Source: Cellulomonas sp. Root485 (lineage in GTDB: Bacteria > Actinomycetota > Actinomycetes > Actinomycetales > Cellulomonadaceae). Taken from it: a DNA stretch of 64,000 nt. The translations under genes and the position numbers were made by a program. The DNA is taken from NCBI RefSeq assembly GCF_001426705.1, contig NZ_LMFC01000002.1, forward strand, positions 352,559 through 416,558. The letters are read 5' to 3'. The notes below the pieces were generated by a model, which saw only the letters and a program-made list of their open reading frames with translations, did not search any database and was not told the DNA's origin. Every line of letters starts with the position of its first letter. The first letter of the stretch is position 1. This document shows positions 36,040 to 45,201 of this stretch, one piece after another.

Positions 36040-38459
36040 TTGCCCCCCAGGACGACCACACGCAGGGACCCGCGGTCGGGGTGGTTGGGGTCGTCGGCGA
36101 CGCGCAGGATCTCGTCGCGCGCGGCCGGGACCGTCTCGGGCATCGGCACGTAGTCGGGGACGTAGCCGCGCCGCCGGTAGGTGACTGCGACGACGCCGTC
36201 GACGCCGACCGCCGCCTGCACCGCCGCCTCGAGCTCGCTGCGCTGCAGCGGGTCACCGAACGAGAGCCGCCCCGGGGCGAAGAACGCGGGCGAGCCGTCG
36301 CGACGGGTGCCGGTGCCGAGCTCGGTGAGCACCGCCGCCTCGACCTCGCCGCGCAGCGCCCACGACTGTGCGCAGACCGTCACGACCAGGTCGATGCCCG
36401 CGTACCGGGGGTCGGGGGTGTAGACCTCGTACCCCGCGATGCGCCGCCGCCCGAGCAGCCGGACCAGCTCGACGTGCTGGTCGAGCGTCAGCTGCTCCGC
36501 CGCGCGCGGCTGTGCTGTGGTGAAGACGGTGAGCCACGACCCGGTCCACCGCATCGACGTGCCGGCGTCGAGCACCCACGGCAGCTCGCGCGCGGTCGCG
36601 TCGTAGTCCGCAGCGCGCACGGCCCGGAACTGACGGGCCCGGAAGGCGAAGGGCGCGTTCGCCCGCACGTGCTCGAGCGTCTCGGCGTCCGCCCCACCGG
36701 TGGACGCGAACGGGTTGGTGGCCGAGAGGAGCACGCCGGCGAGCTCGGGCGGGACCGTCGTGATCGAGTCCGCGGCGACGACCCCCGCGGCGCCCGCCCC
36801 GACGCGGTACGTGACGTCGAACGTCGACCCCGCGGCCGGCAGCTCGCCGAACTCGCCCGTGCCGTGCCGGACCGTGTCGCCGGCACCGTCGTACTCGAAC
36901 CACGGCACGCCGCCGGTGCGGTCCGGCCGCACGTCGCGGTAGGCGACCGGGTCGACGGTGTACGCCGCCTCGTAGAGCCCCGCGTCGAGCAGGGACCGGC
37001 GCCAGCGCCACGTGCGCGGGGGGTCACCGGGGTCCGCCGGGCGCTGCACCACGTGCAGCTCGGGCAGCGGGGTCCCGGTGTCGTCCGCGAGCCAGGCGAG
37101 CTGCCCGGCCGTGAGCGTGTGCTGGTACTGGGGGACGCCGTCGCCGCAGCCGACATCCGGACCGGTGCGCGTCACCGCGGCCAGCGGGGCGTCCGGTCCG
37201 GCCGGGTCCGGGTCCGCCACGTACGTCTCGGTGTAGCGGCGGCCCTGCGTGGCGGGCACGAGGTTGCCGGCCAGGTGGGTGCGGGCCAGCGCGTGCTCGG
37301 AGCGCAGCGCCTCGGTGCCGTCCCAGACGATCCGGGTGACCGGCTGCCCGAACAACCGGTCCTGCTCCTCGAACGCGCCGACCAGGTGCACGACCTCGCG
37401 CACGGGTGCGTCGGCGGCCGTCGGCGCCGCGGTGTCGATCAGCAGGGCGATGCCCTCGGTGCCCGTCTGCGGGTCGCCCACGGGGAACGCGAACCCGTGC
37501 CCGGCCACCCACATCTGCGTCGCACCCGCCGGCAGGCACGCCTGCGAGTCGTCCCACAGGTACGGCAGGATCCGCGGCGCCGGACCGCCGCCGCTGTGGT
37601 CGGACCGGTTCCAGCGCGGGTCGACGGGCAGCGTCCCCGTCCGCAGCTCCGCGGTGTCGTGGTCGACCAGGCCGTCGCCCAGCTCGAAGTCGAGCGCGCC
37701 ACCGTCCGGCTGCGGCGCACCCACCACGAGGCCCACCGGCACGCCCGCGGCGGCGACGTCGACCTGCACCCACGCGCGGGCCGACGTCGCGGGCCGCGGC
37801 TCGTAGTCGACCAGCCGGGCCAGCCGGACCGCCGCGACGCGTTCGGTCGCGGTCGCCAGGGCGGCCTGCAGCCCGATCCGGTCCTGCAGCAGGCTCAGGT
37901 CGTCGCCGACCGCCGAGAGCAGCTCCGCGAGCACCATGCCGGCGTCGGGCTCGTCGCGCTCGACCCACGCGGGGTACGCGGCGGCCGAGTAGTCGAGCAG
38001 CGCGGCCCGGAAGCCCGCGTAGTCCTTGGCCAGGTAGTCGATCACCGGGCTCGGACCGGTCGGCGTGTCCTCGTCGTCGCACGTGAGGCAGTCGAGCGTG
38101 GACGGGCACCCGGCCTTGAAGGTGAACCCGATCGCCGCGTAGTACTCGTCGAGCACGGTCGAGCGGACCGTCAGCGTGTACGTCGAGAAGTCCCCGCGGA
38201 ACGGGGTGCGCAGCGCGAGCAGGGGACGGCCCGCGTCGTCGACCGACCAGTCCGCGGCGGTGACCGGCAGCACCGGCACGGTCGGGGTCGCGTCGCCGCC
38301 GGTGATGGTCACCGGGTTCGTCGCCGCGAGCGTGCCCTGCACCGGGACGGTGGTCAGGAAGTGCACGCGCAGGTTCGTCTGGTCCGGGCTCGTGATCTCG
38401 ACGAAGTCGATCCCGTTGAGGGTGGTGGAGGCGAGCAGCGTCGCGAGGCGGTCGGGCAT
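36036..38459 (-). CDS. Putative baseplate assembly protein, J-type (first)
   Basis: 807 residues. Segment SPVIDYLAKDYAGFRAALLDYSA followed by EPDAGMVLAELLSAVGDDLSLLQDRI is the hallmark of eCIS/phage wedge proteins of the Afp11 type. The C-terminus carries the gpJ-like block (FRAVRAADYDATARELPWVLDA, then LGRRRIAGYEVYTPDPRYAGIDL and DPLQRSELEAAVQAAVGVDGV). A C-x5-C-x2-C set near 118-126 (CPSTLDCLTC) is present. It forms heterodimeric wedges with the next protein in characterised particles. The start overlaps the gp25 stop by one base (TGATG). Confidence 0.86.
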   Translation of the reverse strand: MPDRLATLLASTTLNGIDFVEITSPDQTNLRVHFLTTVPVQGTLAATNPVTITGGDATPTVPVLPVTAADWSVDDAGRPLLALRTPFRGDFSTYTLTVRSTVLDEYYAAIGFTFKAGCPSTLDCLTCDDEDTPTGPSPVIDYLAKDYAGFRAALLDYSAAAYPAWVERDEPDAGMVLAELLSAVGDDLSLLQDRIGLQAALATATERVAAVRLARLVDYEPRPATSARAWVQVDVAAAGVPVGLVVGAPQPDGGALDFELGDGLVDHDTAELRTGTLPVDPRWNRSDHSGGGPAPRILPYLWDDSQACLPAGATQMWVAGHGFAFPVGDPQTGTEGIALLIDTAAPTAADAPVREVVHLVGAFEEQDRLFGQPVTRIVWDGTEALRSEHALARTHLAGNLVPATQGRRYTETYVADPDPAGPDAPLAAVTRTGPDVGCGDGVPQYQHTLTAGQLAWLADDTGTPLPELHVVQRPADPGDPPRTWRWRRSLLDAGLYEAAYTVDPVAYRDVRPDRTGGVPWFEYDGAGDTVRHGTGEFGELPAAGSTFDVTYRVGAGAAGVVAADSITTVPPELAGVLLSATNPFASTGGADAETLEHVRANAPFAFRARQFRAVRAADYDATARELPWVLDAGTSMRWTGSWLTVFTTAQPRAAEQLTLDQHVELVRLLGRRRIAGYEVYTPDPRYAGIDLVVTVCAQSWALRGEVEAAVLTELGTGTRRDGSPAFFAPGRLSFGDPLQRSELEAAVQAAVGVDGVVAVTYRRRGYVPDYVPMPETVPAARDEILRVADDPNHPDRGSLRVVVLGGK

Positions 38460-38848
38460 CAGCTCACCTGCACCGCGAGGGTCGAGAGCGTCTGCGTCTC
38501 GACGAGCGTGTACGTCACCGTGACCAGCAGCGTGCCTTCGTCGAGCCCGTTGGACGGGTCGGACCCCGCCAGGACGTCGACGCGCTCCAGGTGCACCTGG
38601 TCCGCGAGCCACGTCGCCAGCGCCTGCTGCACCTGCATCGTCACCGTCGCCACCAGCGCGTCCGACTGCGGCGCGAACACGAGCCGACGCAGCCCGCACC
38701 CGAACGTCGGCAGGTTGACGCGCTCGCCGGGGCTGGTGAGCAGCAGCTGGTGGACGAGCTGGTTGACGTGCTCCGGGTACGGCGCGCGCGCGACCTGCCC
38801 GGCGCCGACGTCGACGCGCAGCGGGAAGGCGTAGTCGTGGCGGATCAC
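38459..38848 (-). CDS. gp25-like baseplate wedge protein (GPW/gp25, Afp9-type)
   Basis: 129 residues. The motif NLPTFGCGLRRLVFAP is the signature of GPW/gp25, the wedge component that contacts the first sheath ring and triggers sheath assembly. It begins HDYAFPLRVDVGAGQVARA, as usual for eCIS members. GTG 38848 overlaps the upstream stop (GTGA), and its own stop overlaps the next start. Confidence 0.92.
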   Translation of the reverse strand: MIRHDYAFPLRVDVGAGQVARAPYPEHVNQLVHQLLLTSPGERVNLPTFGCGLRRLVFAPQSDALVATVTMQVQQALATWLADQVHLERVDVLAGSDPSNGLDEGTLLVTVTYTLVETQTLSTLAVQVS

Positions 38849-39174
38849 AGCCCGCTCACCTGCGCCTGCGTCGCCTGGATCATGACGGTGCCCTGCACCG
38901 CGCCGTCGCCCGCCTTGCACATGCCGACGCTGTCCATGGAGAGCGGCTTGGAGCCGTCACACGAGCTCTGGAGCACCGTCGACATCCACTGCACCTGCAG
39001 GCACGGGTGCGGGTTCGGGCCCAGCATGAACGCGCACCCGCCGATGGTGAACGTGTCCGAGTCGAGCACCACGGGACCGCCCCCGACCGTCACCTTGGAG
39101 TTCGCCGGGGACACGGTGACCATCCCGCCGTGCGGGCACATGAGCGTGGAAGACGCGTTCAGGAGGTCGCCCAT
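38845..39174 (-). CDS. PAAR-like spike-tip protein
   Basis: 109 residues. Cys/His pattern MCPHGG (C13, H15), GGCAF (C47), PHPC (H56, C58), C72 and C86 suggests a metal-stabilised small beta fold. In eCIS loci the short protein between spike protein V and gp25 is the PAAR-like tip that sharpens the spike and can carry effectors. Classical PAAR motifs are not fully conserved, so the call rests partly on position. Its ATG overlaps the stop of the spike gene by one base. Confidence 0.7.
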   Translation of the reverse strand: MGDLLNASSTLMCPHGGMVTVSPANSKVTVGGGPVVLDSDTFTIGGCAFMLGPNPHPCLQVQWMSTVLQSSCDGSKPLSMDSVGMCKAGDGAVQGTVMIQATQAQVSGL

Positions 39175-39686
39175 CACGTCACCTCCAGCGCGCCGTCGTT
39201 GATGGAGACGTTCGAGTCGCCGACCGCGACCGACTTGCCCCCGCGGGACGTCGTGACGCCGTTGCTGTCGAACGCGACCTTGCCGCCGCCGGAGTCCTCG
39301 AGCGTGACCTCGTCGGCGTCGTCGTCGAACAGCAGCTGGTGCGGTGCGGCGGTGACGAGCCCACGGACCTTGGGCGCGGCGTCGGCGGGCAGCTCGCCCG
39401 AGCGCCAGAAGCAACCTGCCCAGATGGGCTGGGACACATCGCCGCCCTCGAACTCGATCCACACCGCGGCACCGGCGTCGGGCACGAGGAACAGCCCGAC
39501 GTCCTTGCCGGCGTACGGCACGCACGGCAGGCACCAGCCCGACGCCTGGTCGCCGAGCACGGCCGGCACCTTCGCCTTGATCCGCAGCGTGCTCGCGTCG
39601 ACGTCGACCACGGTGCCGCGGTACTTGCCGTAGAACCGGTCGCGCACCCGGTCGACGAGGTCGAAGAGCTGGTCGTCGCGGCTCAT
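39174..39686 (-). CDS. Phage baseplate assembly protein V (gp5/VgrG-like spike, OB fold)
   Basis: 170 residues. OB-fold core YRGTVVDVDASTLRIKAKVP, then GKDVGLFLVPDAGAAVWIEFEGGDVSQPIWAGCFW, which is the gpV/gp5 domain. The C-terminal 50 residues form a short repeat-like strand series (LLFDDDADEVTLEDSGGGKV, then VAVGDSNVSINDG), expected to wind into the needle of the trimeric spike. Together with the next-upstream hub gene it equals a split VgrG/Afp8. Confidence 0.9.
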   Translation of the reverse strand: MSRDDQLFDLVDRVRDRFYGKYRGTVVDVDASTLRIKAKVPAVLGDQASGWCLPCVPYAGKDVGLFLVPDAGAAVWIEFEGGDVSQPIWAGCFWRSGELPADAAPKVRGLVTAAPHQLLFDDDADEVTLEDSGGGKVAFDSNGVTTSRGGKSVAVGDSNVSINDGALEVT

Positions 39687-40771
39687 GCTGCCGCCCCCAT
39701 CGCGTTGCGGACCAGCACGAACGTCGCCTGGTGGCTCTGCTTGGTGATGGTGTGCCGGACGCTCCACACCAGGTAGGACCCGGACAGCAGGGCCCCGCAG
39801 CCGACGACCGACGCGATCATCCCGACGCGCGGCACGGTCTTGAGCACGGCGATGTCCGCGGTGCCCTCGCAGCGCGAGAACCAGCCGGCCTCGCGCAGCA
39901 GGCCCGCGGCGCGCTGCGGCAGCTCGGCGGTGTCCGCAGCGGCTGTGAGCCGGACCGTGCGGTCCTTGCCGGTGAACCCCGACAGGGGTGTCTTGCCCAG
40001 CGGGGACAGCCCCGAGTCGGACGTGTCGGCGCTGACCCCGTCCTCGTCGTCGTCGGTCAGGCTCGCCTGACGCGCGGCCACGGCGGTGGGGCGACTGGCG
40101 TCCCACGTGAAGTCGAGGACCGGGGACGTCTGGACGTCGACCGAGTTCACGTCGATGGTCAGGGCGGGCGCGCCGTCGAGGGACGGTGCGGCGAACCAGC
40201 CGGTCCGGACCCCGGGCTTGTCCGCACAGGTCACCCGGCACCAGCGACCCGTCCGCCGCGCCAGCCGACGCAGGAAGTCGATGTCCGACGCCCGCTGCAT
40301 CAGGGTGTGCTCGTCCTCGGTGTGCACCGGTGCGTCCTCGGAGCTGTTCTGCGGGGCGGGCGTCGCGCCGTACGACTGGAAGATCGCGCTCGCGACGTCC
40401 ACGTCGGACATCCCCGCCCACTCCTTGACGTTCTCCGTCAGGCCCATGAGGACGGTCGCGTCCTGGCCCCACACCTCCACCCGCGCGCCCGACGGCCCGG
40501 CCGGCACGTGCACCTTGTGGGACAGCACGTACCCGTCGAAGATGCACTGGTCCGCGCCGCCCTCGGGGGTCACGACGACTGCGATGTTGGCGTACGGGCC
40601 GATGCGCGCGTCACTCACCCAGGTCAGCTCGCCGTCGGTGACGCCCACCGGCAGCTGCAGTGAGATCGCACCCGGCAGGTCCGCGTTCTCCTCGATCTCG
40701 AGGCCTGCGACCACGTCGTAGAAGGCGGTGTCGGCCGGGGTGCCGTCGAACAGGACCTGGTACTCGCTCAC
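39683..40771 (-). CDS. Phage late control D family hub protein (gp27/VgrG N-terminal-like)
   Basis: 362 residues. Features DVVAGLEIEENADLPGAISLQLPV, FDGYVLSHKVHVPAG, VEVWGQDATVLMGLTE, and DIDFLRRLARRTGRWCRVT, the last a strong gpD/VgrG hub marker. It forms the trimeric hub connecting tube to spike. Starts with overlap of the upstream LysM-like gene (4 bp) and ends with ATGA overlap of the spike gene. Confidence 0.88.
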   Translation of the reverse strand: MSEYQVLFDGTPADTAFYDVVAGLEIEENADLPGAISLQLPVGVTDGELTWVSDARIGPYANIAVVVTPEGGADQCIFDGYVLSHKVHVPAGPSGARVEVWGQDATVLMGLTENVKEWAGMSDVDVASAIFQSYGATPAPQNSSEDAPVHTEDEHTLMQRASDIDFLRRLARRTGRWCRVTCADKPGVRTGWFAAPSLDGAPALTIDVNSVDVQTSPVLDFTWDASRPTAVAARQASLTDDDEDGVSADTSDSGLSPLGKTPLSGFTGKDRTVRLTAAADTAELPQRAAGLLREAGWFSRCEGTADIAVLKTVPRVGMIASVVGCGALLSGSYLVWSVRHTITKQSHQATFVLVRNAMGAAA

Positions 40772-41037
40772 GGGCGCTCACCGCCCGGGATCGCGATCAG
40801 GTCGCGTGCCGCGAGCGCGTCGGGCGCGATGACCCCGTTGGCGTCGCACAGGCGCCAGCCCGCGGTCGCGTCGTGCAGGAAGCGGTGGGCGACGAGGTCC
40901 AGCCGCTCGTCGGAGGACCGCCGGTGCCAGCCGACCACGGGCGCGCTCGTGGGCGCGGGGACCCGCAGCACCGTCACGACGGTCCCGTCCGGCAGGGTCA
41001 CCTCGTACGTCCCCGAGTCTGCGTAGCGGCTGGTCAT
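40768..41037 (-). CDS. LysM-like tail protein X-type small protein
   Basis: 89 residues. The C-terminal half RLDLVAHRFLHDATAGWRLCDANGVIAPDAL ending in LIAIPGG follows the LysM/gpX pattern (D-x-L-x-x-R-x-x-x-D-x-x-x-W-x-x-x-x-x-A-N). In eCIS such proteins bind around the hub or tube and stabilise the baseplate. Stop overlaps the hub gene start. Confidence 0.78.
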   Translation of the reverse strand: MTSRYADSGTYEVTLPDGTVVTVLRVPAPTSAPVVGWHRRSSDERLDLVAHRFLHDATAGWRLCDANGVIAPDALAARDLIAIPGGERP

Positions 41038-41048
41038 CGTCGGCCCTC

Positions 41049-41750
41049 TCAGATCGGCAGCATGCCGAGGATCGACTCGGCGGAGTTGACGAGGTTCGCG
41101 ACGGCGAGCGCCTCGCGCAGGGTCTGGGTGTAGTCGACCGCGACGCCGGCGACCTCCTTGAGAGGGCCGGTGGTGTGCGCGAGCTCCTTGGCGGTGAGCA
41201 CCCGGAGCGTGATCTGCGCCTCGGCCTTGGTGGGGTTGAGCAGCGTGTCGTAGAGGCGCTCGGTGACCGTGAGGGCCGTGACGCGCACCGGCACGATCCG
41301 GCCGGGGCCCCACACGAACAGGACGGTGTTGATGGTGTTCTCGGGCACCTTCGACTTCGGCGCGGGCGTGCCGCCGAACGCGCTGCCCACCGCGGCGGTC
41401 ACCTTCCCCAGGAGGCCGTCCTGGGACGCCTTCGACGGGTACAGCAGCATCTCGAGCGCGGCCAGGCGCGAGTACACGCCGCTCACGCTGGCCAGGGCAC
41501 CCGACGCGGAGCCGTTCGCGATGGAGTCGGCCGCGTCCAGGGACAGCGAGAACGAGAACGACTCGCCCGGGTTGCCGGTGACCGCCATCGGGTTCTCGGT
41601 GGTCTGGTTGGCCCCCGACGACGGTGCCTCGGGCTGGGTCCACGAGTGCGACATCGTCTCGGGGTTGTACTGGAACACGATGATGTTCGGGATGGGGATC
41701 AGCGGCGTCGGCATGAACTCGACGAGGGCGCCGCGCAGGTAGAAGCTCAT
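41049..41750 (-). CDS. Contractile injection system tube-adaptor protein (Afp7-like)
   Basis: 233 residues. The N-terminal PIPNIIVFQYNPETMSHSWTQP is the signature of the CIS tube/adaptor family, followed by FSFSLSLDAADS and a tube-like beta domain (NTVLFVWGPGRIVPVRVTALTVTERLYDTLLNPTKAEAQITLRVL). It likely forms the adaptor ring between inner tube and hub. The separate LysM-like protein downstream would supply the part that is fused in Afp7. ATG overlaps the upstream stop. Confidence 0.82.
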   Translation of the reverse strand: MSFYLRGALVEFMPTPLIPIPNIIVFQYNPETMSHSWTQPEAPSSGANQTTENPMAVTGNPGESFSFSLSLDAADSIANGSASGALASVSGVYSRLAALEMLLYPSKASQDGLLGKVTAAVGSAFGGTPAPKSKVPENTINTVLFVWGPGRIVPVRVTALTVTERLYDTLLNPTKAEAQITLRVLTAKELAHTTGPLKEVAGVAVDYTQTLREALAVANLVNSAESILGMLPI

Positions 41751-41989
41751 CGCGCCCCCTCGACCCACAGCGCGTCGGCCACCTGTGCGGCGATCGCGTC
41801 GGCCAGCTGCTCGAGGTTGGCGCCGGTCTCCGGCCGGACGTCGACGGTGGCGGCGGCGACGGGCCGCACCGCGCGGTCGGGGAGTCGGCCCAGGGCCAGG
41901 GCGACGAGGTCCGCGAGACGCCGGGCGTCCTGCTCGGACAGGTCGCCGGCCTGGAGCGTGAGCCGCTCGATACGCACCTGCGGCTTCAT
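41747..41989 (-). CDS. Small eCIS protein of unknown function, 80 aa
   Basis: 80 residues: a strand VRIERLTLQAGDLSEQDARRLADLVALALGRL followed by a second amphipathic helix (ETGANLEQLADAIAAQVADAL). Position between the ATPase and tube-adaptor genes, with 4-bp overlaps on both sides, shows it is a genuine operon member. Small proteins at this spot are common in eCIS loci and unnamed; a chaperone or baseplate role is possible. Confidence 0.7.
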   Translation of the reverse strand: MKPQVRIERLTLQAGDLSEQDARRLADLVALALGRLPDRAVRPVAAATVDVRPETGANLEQLADAIAAQVADALWVEGAR

Positions 41990-43911
41990 CGCAGCACCGC
42001 CACGGGCTCGACCGTCGGCGCCTGGACGCGCAGCACCGTGCCGCGCTTGACCAGCTCGCGGCGGGCGGCATCGACCACGTGCCCCGTGCCGATCAGCTCG
42101 TCGCGGTCGCGGGCGTCGAACGCGGCGGCCAGCGCGACGGACTTGATCTCGGCCCCCGTGAGCTCCAGCTGCTCGGCGAGCCACGGCAGGTCGAGGTCGT
42201 CGTCGGTGACCGGCTCGCCCGTCGACGTGACGGGCAGCAGCGCCGAGCGCCACAGCCGCAGCCGCTCGCCGGGGGTGGGCTGGACGAAGTCGACGACGAC
42301 CCGCAGCCGGCGCAGGAACGCGGCGTCGAGGTCGCTCTTGCGGTTGGTGGCCAGCACCGCCACGCCGCGGAACGAGTCGAGCCGCTGCAGCAGGTAGTCG
42401 ATCTCGATGTTGGCGTACCGGTCGTGGGCGTCCTGCACCCGGGTGCGCTGACCGAACAGGGCGTCCGCCTCGTCGAACAGGACCATGACGTTGCTGCGCT
42501 CGCACTGGTCGAACACGGCAGCCAGGCGCTTCTCGGTCTCGCCGACGTACTTGTTCACCACCTCGGCCAGGTCGACGCGGTACAGGTCGAGCTCGAGCGA
42601 GCGGGCGAGCACCTGGACGGCCATCGTCTTGCCGGTGCCGCTCGGCCCGGCGAACAGGGCGGTCGTGCCGCTGGCGGACGGTGCGAGCCGGCGGAACTCC
42701 CACGTGTCCAGGACCTCGAGCGACCGGAGCACCTGCGTGCGCAGCCGGGCCAGCTGCGCGGCGACGGACTCGGAGACCACGAGGTCGTCCCAGTCGTACG
42801 GGCACGCGAGCGCGGTCATGGACTCCAGCGGTCCCGACCGCAGGCGGCGGCGCAGCACCCCGGTGGCGACCTCGCCCCCGGCGTCGGCGGCGCTGGCCCC
42901 CGCGGCGACGTCACCCGGGGACAGCTCCCAGTCGGTCACCAGGCGAGGGGCCGCGTGCGGGGTGCGGTCCCGCCAGAGGCCCTGGCGCTGGGCGACCGTC
43001 AGCCCGGGGACGTCCCAGGACAGCCGCACGGCACCCGAGCGCGTGGTGGAGGCCGTCGGCCGCGCGACGAGCGTGAGGGCGCCGGGTGCGGTGTCGACGC
43101 CGGTCCGCTCGTCGTCGTCGGCCACCCAGACGGGCAGCGCGTCGAGCAGGCGGGCGGTGCGCAGGGCGCGGACGGGGTCGCGGCCGTCCAGCTGGACCGC
43201 GGGCCGGTCGAGGGCCGCGGCGAGCTGTGCCAGCAGGGTGCGCCGGCCCGTCCCGCGGGCGCCGACGAGCTCGACCTCGACGCCCACGCCGCGCACCGCG
43301 GTCACGGCCTCGACCATCCGCTCCAGCAGCACGGGGTGCAGGCACGCGAGGCCGTCGGTGCTCAGCGGGGTTGTCGTCCGGTGGAAGTCCGCCCAGCCGG
43401 GTTCGCCGGCGACGAACGCGGCGACCTCCGGGTCGACGGCCCACGGCGTGGTGCCCGACCAGCCGGCCTCGACGGGCTCCGCCAGGCTCCAGCCCGCGAG
43501 CGCCGAGCCGGGACCCGGCCGGTAGCCGCGCGGCCAGCCCCACAGTCGCGCGCCGAGCGCGGGCGACGGTGCGACGGGCCCCGGGCTGTCCTCGAGGTAG
43601 CCGAGGACGCGCAGCAGCCGGGGGTCCAGCTCGCAGGCCGCCAGGAGCGCCAGCCACTCGACCTCGCGAGGTGGGACGGCGAGCGTGGCGGCGATCCTCG
43701 ACCACGCGGGGTCGTCGGCGAGGGCGTGCCGGGCGGCCGCGGCGGCGGGGTCGACGGCCTCCTGCAGCACCCGCTCGACCGCGTCGTGCGCCGGGCCCGT
43801 CGCCAGGATCTCGTCGACCTCGTCGTGCCCCGCCGCACGGGCGAGCCACCGCGTACGTGTGGCGTCCACGTGCGCGGCGACCAGGCCCCGCACCGCGAGC
43901 TGCCACTCCAC
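41986..43911 (-). CDS. AAA+ ATPase of the contractile injection system (Afp15-like)
   Basis: 641 residues. The C-terminal half is a classical AAA+ module: Walker A GPSGTGKT at about 421-428, Walker B VLFDEAD at about 475-481, sensor VLATNRKSDLD and an arginine-finger region AFLRRLRVVVDF. The N-terminal half includes a degenerate nucleotide-binding-like stretch (ELVGARGTGRRTLLAQL). The family is a defining eCIS component, needed for assembly of characterised particles and absent from most phages. GTG 43911 follows the DUF4255 stop with no gap. Confidence 0.9.
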   Translation of the reverse strand: MEWQLAVRGLVAAHVDATRTRWLARAAGHDEVDEILATGPAHDAVERVLQEAVDPAAAAARHALADDPAWSRIAATLAVPPREVEWLALLAACELDPRLLRVLGYLEDSPGPVAPSPALGARLWGWPRGYRPGPGSALAGWSLAEPVEAGWSGTTPWAVDPEVAAFVAGEPGWADFHRTTTPLSTDGLACLHPVLLERMVEAVTAVRGVGVEVELVGARGTGRRTLLAQLAAALDRPAVQLDGRDPVRALRTARLLDALPVWVADDDERTGVDTAPGALTLVARPTASTTRSGAVRLSWDVPGLTVAQRQGLWRDRTPHAAPRLVTDWELSPGDVAAGASAADAGGEVATGVLRRRLRSGPLESMTALACPYDWDDLVVSESVAAQLARLRTQVLRSLEVLDTWEFRRLAPSASGTTALFAGPSGTGKTMAVQVLARSLELDLYRVDLAEVVNKYVGETEKRLAAVFDQCERSNVMVLFDEADALFGQRTRVQDAHDRYANIEIDYLLQRLDSFRGVAVLATNRKSDLDAAFLRRLRVVVDFVQPTPGERLRLWRSALLPVTSTGEPVTDDDLDLPWLAEQLELTGAEIKSVALAAAFDARDRDELIGTGHVVDAARRELVKRGTVLRVQAPTVEPVAVLR

Positions 43912-45198
43912 TCAGACCACCGCCCACAGCGCCGGGTCGGACTCGACGTCCGCGACCCGCAGGCCGACCGGGTAGGTGCCCGCCGGTGTCCCGGTGGGGG
44001 CCTCGAAGGTGATCGTGTTCGCGCTGTGCTGCCACTGCCCGGGCCCGGGGGCCGCACCGTCGGCGATCCGGACCAGCGGCACGGTGCCCAGCTGCAAGGT
44101 CGCCCCGGTGGCCGGGACGGCGCGCACGCCGAGCGTGTAGACGCCGCCGGCCGCGGTGATCTCGGGCCCCGGCCCGGGGTCCACCCACGGCGCGACCCGC
44201 AGCGGCACGGGGTCGGCCCGGAACCCCGGCAGCCCCGGGCGCGACACCGTGAGCTCGTAGGTGCCCGCGGGCGTCGGGGTGCCCTCCGGTGCCCGCAGGA
44301 TGAACGGCACCCCGTGCGCGGGCGGCGAGCCGTACGGCGGCGCGAGCGCGACCTTCCACGTCACCGTCACGTCCGTCTCGGTGACCACGGGACCGGCGCG
44401 CGACACCAGCAGGATGCGGTCGGCGTCGTCGAGCATGAGCCCGTCGACGCGGACCTCCTGCCCGGCGACCGCCGCCGGAGCCGGCGCCAGGCTGGCGGGC
44501 GACTGCTCGTACGTCTCCTGGACGAGCCCGGGGCGGATGTAATGCACCGTGCGCCGGGTGCCGAGCAGGCGGGGCAGGGTCGGGTCGCCCGACAGGTCGA
44601 CGGGGTCGGCGGTGAGCACGACCTCCTGGACCGGCGGCGCGGGCGCCGGGACGACGTCGGAGAACAGGAACACCACGCTGACGCGGTACTGGGCGGTGGT
44701 GCGCAGGGGCAGCCCGAACGCCTGCCAGAGCCGGCTGAGCTCGTCGAACGTCGGCGACTCCAGGACGAGGGTCGCGTGGCTGGGCACCACGGAGCCGGGC
44801 GGCGGCGTGGCCGTCGGCAGCGCGAACGTGCCGTGCTCGTGCAGCGCCTGCATGGCCACCCCGAGCACCTGCTGCTCCTGGGTGTAGCTGACCTTGGACT
44901 GCGTCGAGAGCATGTACCAGAGGTCGATCGAGAGGGGTTCGAACGCGACCGGCTGCTTGCCGACCCCGCCGCCCGACTGCGCGGCCTGCGTCCAGAAGGA
45001 GTTGGCCAGGTACTTGTCCGCGCTCACGTGGAACAGGTAGAGGTTCAGCTCGCAGTCGTCGCTCGACGGCTTCTCGGGATGCTGACCGGAGACCCCCACG
45101 GAGAACGGCGGCGGGCCGCCGCCCCACACCGGGCTCGCGGCGAGCGCGGCGGTGACGAAGCCCCGCAGCGTGTCCGTGACGATCGACAGGTCCTGCAT
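43912..45198 (-). CDS. Pvc16/DUF4255 family tail-terminator (cap) protein
   Basis: 428 residues. The N-terminal 200 residues match the Pvc16 N-terminal (DUF4255) domain: SIVTDTLRGFVTAAL, CELNLYLFHVSADKYLANSF, PLSIDLWYMLSTQSK, and HEHGTFALP. The C-terminal 220 residues are Ig-like beta repeats (TYELTVSRPGLPGF, AGTYPVGLRVADVESDPALW). In Afp/PVC the homologue caps the tube and sheath end. The Ig-like extension is frequent in actinobacterial versions. Confidence 0.88.
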   Translation of the reverse strand: MQDLSIVTDTLRGFVTAALAASPVWGGGPPPFSVGVSGQHPEKPSSDDCELNLYLFHVSADKYLANSFWTQAAQSGGGVGKQPVAFEPLSIDLWYMLSTQSKVSYTQEQQVLGVAMQALHEHGTFALPTATPPPGSVVPSHATLVLESPTFDELSRLWQAFGLPLRTTAQYRVSVVFLFSDVVPAPAPPVQEVVLTADPVDLSGDPTLPRLLGTRRTVHYIRPGLVQETYEQSPASLAPAPAAVAGQEVRVDGLMLDDADRILLVSRAGPVVTETDVTVTWKVALAPPYGSPPAHGVPFILRAPEGTPTPAGTYELTVSRPGLPGFRADPVPLRVAPWVDPGPGPEITAAGGVYTLGVRAVPATGATLQLGTVPLVRIADGAAPGPGQWQHSANTITFEAPTGTPAGTYPVGLRVADVESDPALWAVV

Positions 45199-45201
45199 CG
45201 C

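Noticed and set aside
31004-36256. A 1750-residue frame that would fuse tail protein I to the wedge region
   Set aside because: The upstream 900 residues are shadow sequence; the real ATG at 33553 overlaps the wedge stop.
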